Origin: Sparassis latifolia
Lineage: Eukaryota; Basidiomycota; Agaricomycetes; Polyporales; Sparassidaceae
Assembly (NCBI GenBank): GCA_018466975.1
Contig: CM031556.1
Coordinates: forward strand, 1,984,001-2,048,000
DNA length: 64,000 bases
Direction of reading: 5' to 3'
The number at the start of each line of letters is the position of its first letter. The stretch's first letter is position 1. Below, one piece after another: positions 58,608 through 64,000 of this stretch. The position numbers and the translations under genes are program-made. The notes beneath the pieces were generated by a model. It searched no databases. It was given only the letters and a program-made list of their open reading frames with translations, and had not been told where the DNA came from.

Positions 58608-60171
58608 TTAATGCCTCGTCTGCGACGCGAAGCCATTCAAATGCTCGTTTCATTAGCATCAACATATGACATCATGATACTCACCTTTTCGGCGCCAAGC
58701 GTTCGCATGAGACCCTCGTAAACCCACAGCGCAGACGCGTTCGAAGGGAAGGCGCGTATGAGGGAGGGGCCGAGCCCACGGAAGAAGCCGAACAGTCCAC
58801 CCAGTGCGTAGATCTGTCGCACCGTTGCGACCAACGATGGCCGCGCAAGTGTGTGCGGGGTGGCCATCATCCGGCTGACGGTGTCAATGAAGAATATCAG
58901 AGAGCAGCGCCGTAGGACATACTTCTTGATGTTGTCCGCAGGGATACCCATGCCCCAGAAGGCGAACGAGGCGAAGCCGCCTGAGAGAAAATTCGCAGTT
59001 GCCGCACTGATCTGCAGTTCCGCGTACTTAGCCTGATATGCAAACGTTAATTTAGGGGGGGTTCACCTCGTACGGTGTTCCGTTCAGCTGGGAGAATCCG
59101 CGCATCAAAGCCTGACAAATGTAAACTGAGATCCAAGCTTCGACCATCTACTCTGAGCCAGGGAGATCACACCTCAAACGAGAGAAACAACCATAGGAAG
59201 TTGCTCCTGAACGCAAGACTGCCTGTAAAACCCGTCCACAAGCCTCTGGCGCCCTGACTGCGTATAATTTGCTTTGCACAGTCTATTGGTCCTCGATATT
59301 GCCTATCTGCGGTCGCCCTCTCCAACTGGAGTTGAAGCTTAACTGAGAATCAAGAATTTAAAATCAGCGTGCATTCAGCATACGGGTTAGTGCACACCTT
59401 TCAGATGTTCCATAGGCGTAGCAAAGAAGGCGCTAGAGTCGTGACAGTCAAGGTTATTTCTCTGGGAGGTCAGTAGGCAGAACGAGACAATACCTGGTCA
59501 ATCCTGCACATAGGCCCGCTAGCCCATGACCGACCAGTGTTAGCCTCTTCTTGCCGCTGCCCGGAGTGAGTTCCGTAAAGTGATGTCTTATCAAGAAAAG
59601 TCGGTAGTTGTGTAGCGACCCGAGCAGTACCGAATCAATGGCAGCCCACCCCACGGCAGGAGGGGTGACTCCTTTGTATAACGCGAAAATAGACTAAAAT
59701 GAGAGAAGGGGGGCTATGAGCTGGACAACGTTTGGAGGCGGGACAGAACAAACTTCGTTTCGGATTGTTTGCAGTAGGCAATCGATGGCTCCGCGGTAGG
59801 TGCCAGGAGGGGAGCATTGTATGCGTGTCTTAATGGTGTCAAAACTTGATCACAGGGAGCATCGTCATTATATTCAAGGCTTTTACGGATTGAAGTTCAA
59901 TAAATGAGAAACATGGACACATCGACGGCATAATATACCTTACAAAGCGGTCTCGACATACCCGTGCCCTACAGTTACCTTTAATCATGGGGATCATCGT
60001 CATGATCTAGGTACACGAGTAATGAAGCTCCATACCTTCGTTAGACCTGATGGGCATGAGCTAAATCACGGCCCGTTGACTTTCGGAACCGTGGCGCGCA
60101 CACTCACCGCTACCCACACCCGCAACTGCCCCTACGAGTCGGAGATGGCCTGTATCTGAATCTTCAGCCAT
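58608..60171 (-). CDS. Mitochondrial carrier family protein
   Basis: Many short exons give the three-repeat carrier fold. Repeat 1 has GFDTIKTRIQCSPPGTYRGA, and later LYKGVTPPAVGWAAIDSVLL. Repeat 2 has ATPMEHLKVKLQLQLERATA and LWTGFTGSLAFRSNFLWLFL. Repeat 3 has GIPADNIKNRMMATP and FRGLGPSLIRAFPSNASALW. The likely start MAEDSDTGHLRLVGAVAG lies at 60,171. The end is read as GAEKTRH after a GTGAGT intron, with the stop at 58,608. If that intron is retained, the protein would end ...SYVDANETSI at 58,637. Carriers exchange metabolites across the inner mitochondrial membrane. The substrate is not evident, though repeat 3 suggests a member near the carnitine/amino-acid branch. The first signature lacks its usual proline (see findings). 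Confidence 0.82.
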
Positions 60172-60643
60172 CGTCAAGCGGTCCTCGATACGTTGGACAG
60201 GTGAAGACTGGAGACAAGTACGTGTCCTAGGGTCACATACGACGAGCGCCTATCCGTACGCTAGGCTCATAGATACAGCCTCTAGTTAGCGGAAGACAGC
60301 CGTTCCCTTCTAATAGGGGCTGAGATCATTACCGACTGCCCTCTACGCATGAAGCTCTCTGAGTAAGCGCCTTGCGACGTACTTGCGACGGCGCGCTGAG
60401 CCATATCGTTCGAAAGCTACATTCAAGTTCTGTTGCTACAACAAGCTCTATTGGCACCAAATAGTCTGCTGTACATCCTATCCGTCGTAACAACAGGCAG
60501 TGCTCGCACAATCGGAACCCATGCTAAGTCAAACGACACGTACTCCGGGTATCCGCTGTACCACATCGATACAGATGTAAAACAAAACATGGGGTTCACC
60601 GCACCTGTCAGTCCTCCAACTCAATTGTGCTCCGAGTCAAGAG
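60172..60643. other. Promoter spacer of the carrier gene
   Basis: No gene seen. The minus-strand frame at 60,329-60,511 is not credible. Confidence 0.5.
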
Positions 60644-62500
60644 TCATTTTATGTCTGATGATCTGCGTCCTGTGAGGCGTGGCGAGGCCAGGTCGACTTT
60701 GACTCCGAGATCTTCCTCGTTTCTCTCAACCGCTATTCGCTTTGAGGCACGGCTGCCATCATGACTGTTTTCCGATTCATGTCTGCGCTTCGGGGCGGAA
60801 GTGTTGACTCGCTCAACCCGAGGTCCGGTTGCGACAGAAAACACTCGGCGCGGTCTCTGCCGATATATCTGCATGAGCTTGCGGATGGCTGCCAGGAGAA
60901 TCAGATCGCAGACAAAGATAAAATGCGGTGTTTGTACTTCTCTCGTTGCGCATGACAAAGTGGGCCCATGCCTTGGCGGTCCTCTGTGGATACTAAATTT
61001 CCAAGACACGGGTATTCACTGGCAAATACAGGACCAGAATTTGCAGCAAACATACCTTCATGTGGAATGGCTCCCACTTCTCGGAGAACTTCAAGTCTTC
61101 CCAATCTGGTTTGGCTGCAATAAATCTGGCAGCAATTCTGAAGTCCGCAGCGGTATATGGCCCTCCAGTGTCTCCCATGTCCCGAATATCCTGGTCTGTA
61201 TCAGGGAACTCTTCTAGATCGCCCAACTCTTTTTCACCTTCCTCACTTTCCTCGCTGCCCTCGCTGCTTGAGTATTTCGATCGGTCTTGCTCATCTGAAT
61301 TTGAGTCATCATCTGCCGAGGATTGGTCCCGCTTGGTGTCCCGTTGGGGTTTCAAGATTCTGTCCACTGCGTGGCGATGTTGTTGGAAATAACTCCTCCA
61401 CGATTGCCATGAATGATGAGGAGCCTAGATACCGTAAGACTATATACCATTGCAACACCATTGTCACTTACTTTTTCGGCAAGCCCAGTGGCAATCTTTG
61501 ACCTAGAAACATTGGGATCTTGCTTCACCTGCCACTTGATGTACTTGAAGTAGAACACCTTATCTGCTTCTGTAAAGGCCATGCGACCACCCGAGAGCGC
61601 TGCGCGTGGATCGAATGGTGGTGGAGTAGGACAGTGAGCAGATGAACAGCTGTTGGGAGACGAAGGTCTAGAAGATGTTGTTTCATCTTTGTATGAGCGT
61701 TGTGAGGCTGCAGAGCGCACACGAGGGGTGTTCGATGTTGATGGTGTCGGGAGTGGGTGAGAGGTGGGGGGATTGATGTTCTTGGACCTTAGAGATGATG
61801 AGATAGTGACATGCACTCCATCGACTGAATCTCTCGACGAAGTCGCTTTCGGCTGTTTACTGGAGGATGCAAGCGACGAGCCACTACTCTCGGGAACGGA
61901 TATCCGAGTAACGATAGAACGGTCGTGCTCCAGATAGTAATCTTTCCATGCACTCGCAGGATGATTATTAACCTGCAACGACATACTTCAGAAGACGAAT
62001 ATGTGGATCACGAGGATACATACACCGTGTAAACCCTCTAATGCTTCCCTTGTGGACTTTCCATTGACCCAGCTAATCCGAATGGCTTTGATGATGACCT
62101 CAACGTCTTCCGGTGATCCAACTGGGGCGTTCTGAATTACTTGAGTATTGTTCCAATTCTGTTGCGTCATCATCATGTGTGTGTTGAGTGCATACGCATT
62201 CTGGAATGCATGTGCCATGTACTGGGGAAGTGATGCCATGCCGTTTAGACCGGAAATGTCGGGGAGCTGGGAGGGAAATGAGCCTGCAAACTGGTTTGCG
62301 CCGTTAACCTGAGCTTGGGCAATGTTCATCGGAAACTGGTTCTGCAACATCGTATTGGCTGGAAATACATTCGGCATAGACATCCCTAGAGGGAGAAAAG
62401 GTTGTGCATTAATTCCAGGTAGGTTTGCAACATCGTATAACCTGGAAATACATTCGGCATAGACATCGGAAATCCGAGTACCGGACGGACCCGAATTCAT
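60644..62500 (-). CDS. Myb/Rap1-like DNA-binding protein with three repeats
   Basis: The spliced product has three similar helical modules. Module 1 is VEVIIKAIRISWVNGKSTRE then NNHPASAWKDYYLEH. Module 2 is AFTEADKVFYFKYIKWQVKQ then APHHSWQSWRSYFQQHRHAV. Module 3 is YTAADFRIAARFIAAKPDWE then YPQRTAKAWAHFVMRNE. Each pairs an acidic helical start with a W-x-x-x/Y-F end, as in Rap1-type Myb domains. An acidic stretch (SSEGSEESEEGEKELGDLEE) separates modules 2 and 3, and the C-terminus is basic (KRRHESENSH...ASKRIAVE). Introns lie within modules at phase-consistent sites. Likely nuclear; telomere or promoter binding is possible but not shown. The N-terminus is Met/Asn/Gln-rich. The start at 62,500 is the first ATG, and another ATG follows at about 62,384. 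Confidence 0.65.
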
Positions 62501-62817
62501 CGTTTTGGTTGGCGAGTACACAGAAAAGTACAGAGAGCACCTGGAGTTGGTCACGAGTCAGAGAGAGCGAGACGATGCTGAGGACGGGCCGCCTGTCGAG
62601 ATGACGGTGGCCGGTGGACGCGTCCTAGCAAGATGCACACGAGATCTATCTAAGTCGCGAAGCGCTCGATACCCATCACGTGATGACGGCTGTACCGTTA
62701 TGGTCATCTCCACTCCGAGTCGGACATCACATGTTACATGCACACCGGCTCCTCAGGCGTACCGAGCAATTGCTGAAGTTTATAATACTAACCGCCTGGG
62801 TATCTCACCGCCCAAGA

Positions 62818-63739
62818 TGTCGGAAGGAAAGCAATGTCGCATATGCTTCGATGGAGAAGATCCACAGCTAGGAAGGCTCATCAAACCATGCCTGTGCAAG
62901 GGTACGATCAGCGTGAGTCCAGCACTACTAGTTTGAGCGTCGCGGGTAGGGCTAAGCCTTCAATGAAGCATGTACATGTGAAGTGTCTCCAGAAGTGGCG
63001 CAATACTTCGCATAATCCTGGGGCTTTTTACTCGTGCCCTCAGTGTGGTTACAAATACCACTTCGCACGCACGCGAGTAGTAGGCATCGCAACTAACCCA
63101 GGTAAGTCGTTGTCGTACGTGCTCCCAGTGTCATTCACTCGACTTTTCAGTTGTTGTAGCTGCCGTCTCGTCGATTCTATTCACTGTCCTCGTCCTCTGT
63201 AGCTCTTTCGTTACTACCTCTCTCTTGTCAGACGAGGAGGACCCTCTAGGCTCTACCTATAGCTTGTACTATCCGTTCGAGATGTTCCAGAATCTCGTAC
63301 GGGCTACCATCCGCATACTCATCGACGACGGGCTACTTGACGAGTCCGTGGTTCAGCAACTCATGAATGGTACATCCACCGGTGCCTCACATGGTTCGCC
63401 TAGTCTCCTGAGACGTCTTCTGCGACGCTTCTTGCTGGGCCTGCCGGTCGTAGGAGCAGGCTCCGTTGCCCATATGCTCCTCTCAGTACCGTTGCCGTTC
63501 CACTGGCTCAGGATCAGATCCCGCGTTGTGCGCGACTCCAGGGATCTCGTCGCTCTAGCTATAGTCGCTGTCGTGCTAATGGGTGCTGCCAGGTCAGCAT
63601 TGAACCTCAGTTGGAATGTAGAACATTAATATCTCATATATACGTTTCCAGAGCGCTTTATAAGGTGTATAAAATCACCGAGAGGCTCACGCAGTATCTC
63701 CTGTTGCGTGCTGAGGACGCAATATTGGAAGTTGCTTGA
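62818..63739 (+). CDS. RING-CH (MARCH-type) membrane E3 ubiquitin ligase
   Basis: The start MSEGKQCRICFDGEDPQLGR at 62,818 opens a RING-CH domain: CRIC, then LIKPCLCKGTIS, HVKCLQKWR and YSCPQCGYKYHF. This fits the C4HC3 spacing, with His in place of the fourth cysteine position. Exons join at GTIS/HVHVKC (GTGAGT donor at 62,911). Hydrophobic segments follow (SILFTVLVLCSSFVTTSLL and LVALAIVAVVLMGAA), and the C-terminus YLLLRAEDAILEVA ends at 63,739. Such ligases sit in internal membranes and ubiquitinate membrane proteins. An open frame upstream from 62,505 is in frame but low-complexity, and I prefer the Met just before the zinc domain. It is divergent from the Rap1-like gene across 317 bp. 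Confidence 0.82.
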
Positions 63740-63855
63740 CGGATTTTACTCCGTTCCCTTCTCAGTCTCCACCATAAAGGTCGTACAATTCATATGCAGT
63801 AGGGTAGTAGTAAACATCCGTAACATTATTGACATATTGACATATTGTCCAGTAT

Positions 63856-64000
63856 CTACCAATTTCGTCGCAGTTGCCGCTTGACATTCTCGTACGCAGC
63901 TTTTGTTTCTGTCCGTCTCGGTTCCAGTTCTGCAAGGTACTGGTCTACCGCTTGGTCTACCCGGAACACGGGGAATTCATCCCGAGCAGCAAGGGATGTC
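63856..64000 (-). CDS. 3' end of a gene extending past the window
   Basis: The minus-strand frame from 64,000 to a TAG at 63,856 encodes SLAARDEFPVFRVDQAVDQY and LAELEPRRTETKAAYENVKR, ending LRRNW. It is charged and helical with no family recognised. It is open to the edge, so the start lies beyond the window. It is convergent with the RING-CH gene, 116 bp away. Confidence 0.45.
   Translation of the reverse strand, partial: TSLAARDEFPVFRVDQAVDQYLAELEPRRTETKAAYENVKRQLRRNW

Overview
The window is nuclear DNA of a filamentous basidiomycete, most likely an agaricomycete of the wood-decay (polypore) type. I infer this from dense genes split by many 50-70 bp introns, two KRE6/SKN1 glucan-synthesis paralogs, F-box-like and small secreted proteins, a large two-domain catalase, and a Tnp2-like transposase of the kind common in mushroom genomes. 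No search was run; gene names rest on motifs read from the translation.

Region 1 (1-23.6 kb) is ordinary genic DNA. In order: an F-box-like protein (-), a small secreted protein (-), an aldo-keto reductase of the potassium-channel beta type (+), the AP-3 sigma subunit (+), Mediator subunit MED6 (-), a weakly coding stretch with a tRNA-like Pol III unit, a C2H2 zinc-finger regulator (+), a large-subunit catalase (+), a UBE2O-type hybrid ubiquitin-conjugating enzyme (+) and KRE6 paralog A (-).

Region 2 (25,018-49,592) is a nested transposon pile. The outer element is a Ty3/gypsy chromovirus with 257-bp LTRs, a TGCAA target-site duplication, a decayed gag-pol polyprotein and an extra 3' open reading frame before the polypurine tract. 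A DNA transposon block (about 32.4-41.9 kb) lies between pol and the 3' frame. It has a Tnp2-like transposase (-) flanked by two unrecognised multi-exon genes. A second, younger LTR element (44,530-49,501; 819-bp LTRs; CCATG duplication) sits inside the outer 3' LTR. It has no coding capacity and carries a primer-binding site complementary to its own predicted transcript start.

Region 3 (49.6-64 kb) holds a 660-bp TA-flanked inverted-repeat element, KRE6 paralog B (-), a SNAPc-subunit-1-like protein (-) divergent from an Ima1 inner-nuclear-membrane protein (+), a mitochondrial carrier (-), a three-repeat Myb/Rap1-like DNA-binding protein (-), a RING-CH membrane E3 ligase (+) and the 3' end of a further minus-strand gene. 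The two KRE6 genes share orientation, exon layout and a nearly identical internal tract. They look like a tandem duplication now separated by the transposon pile.
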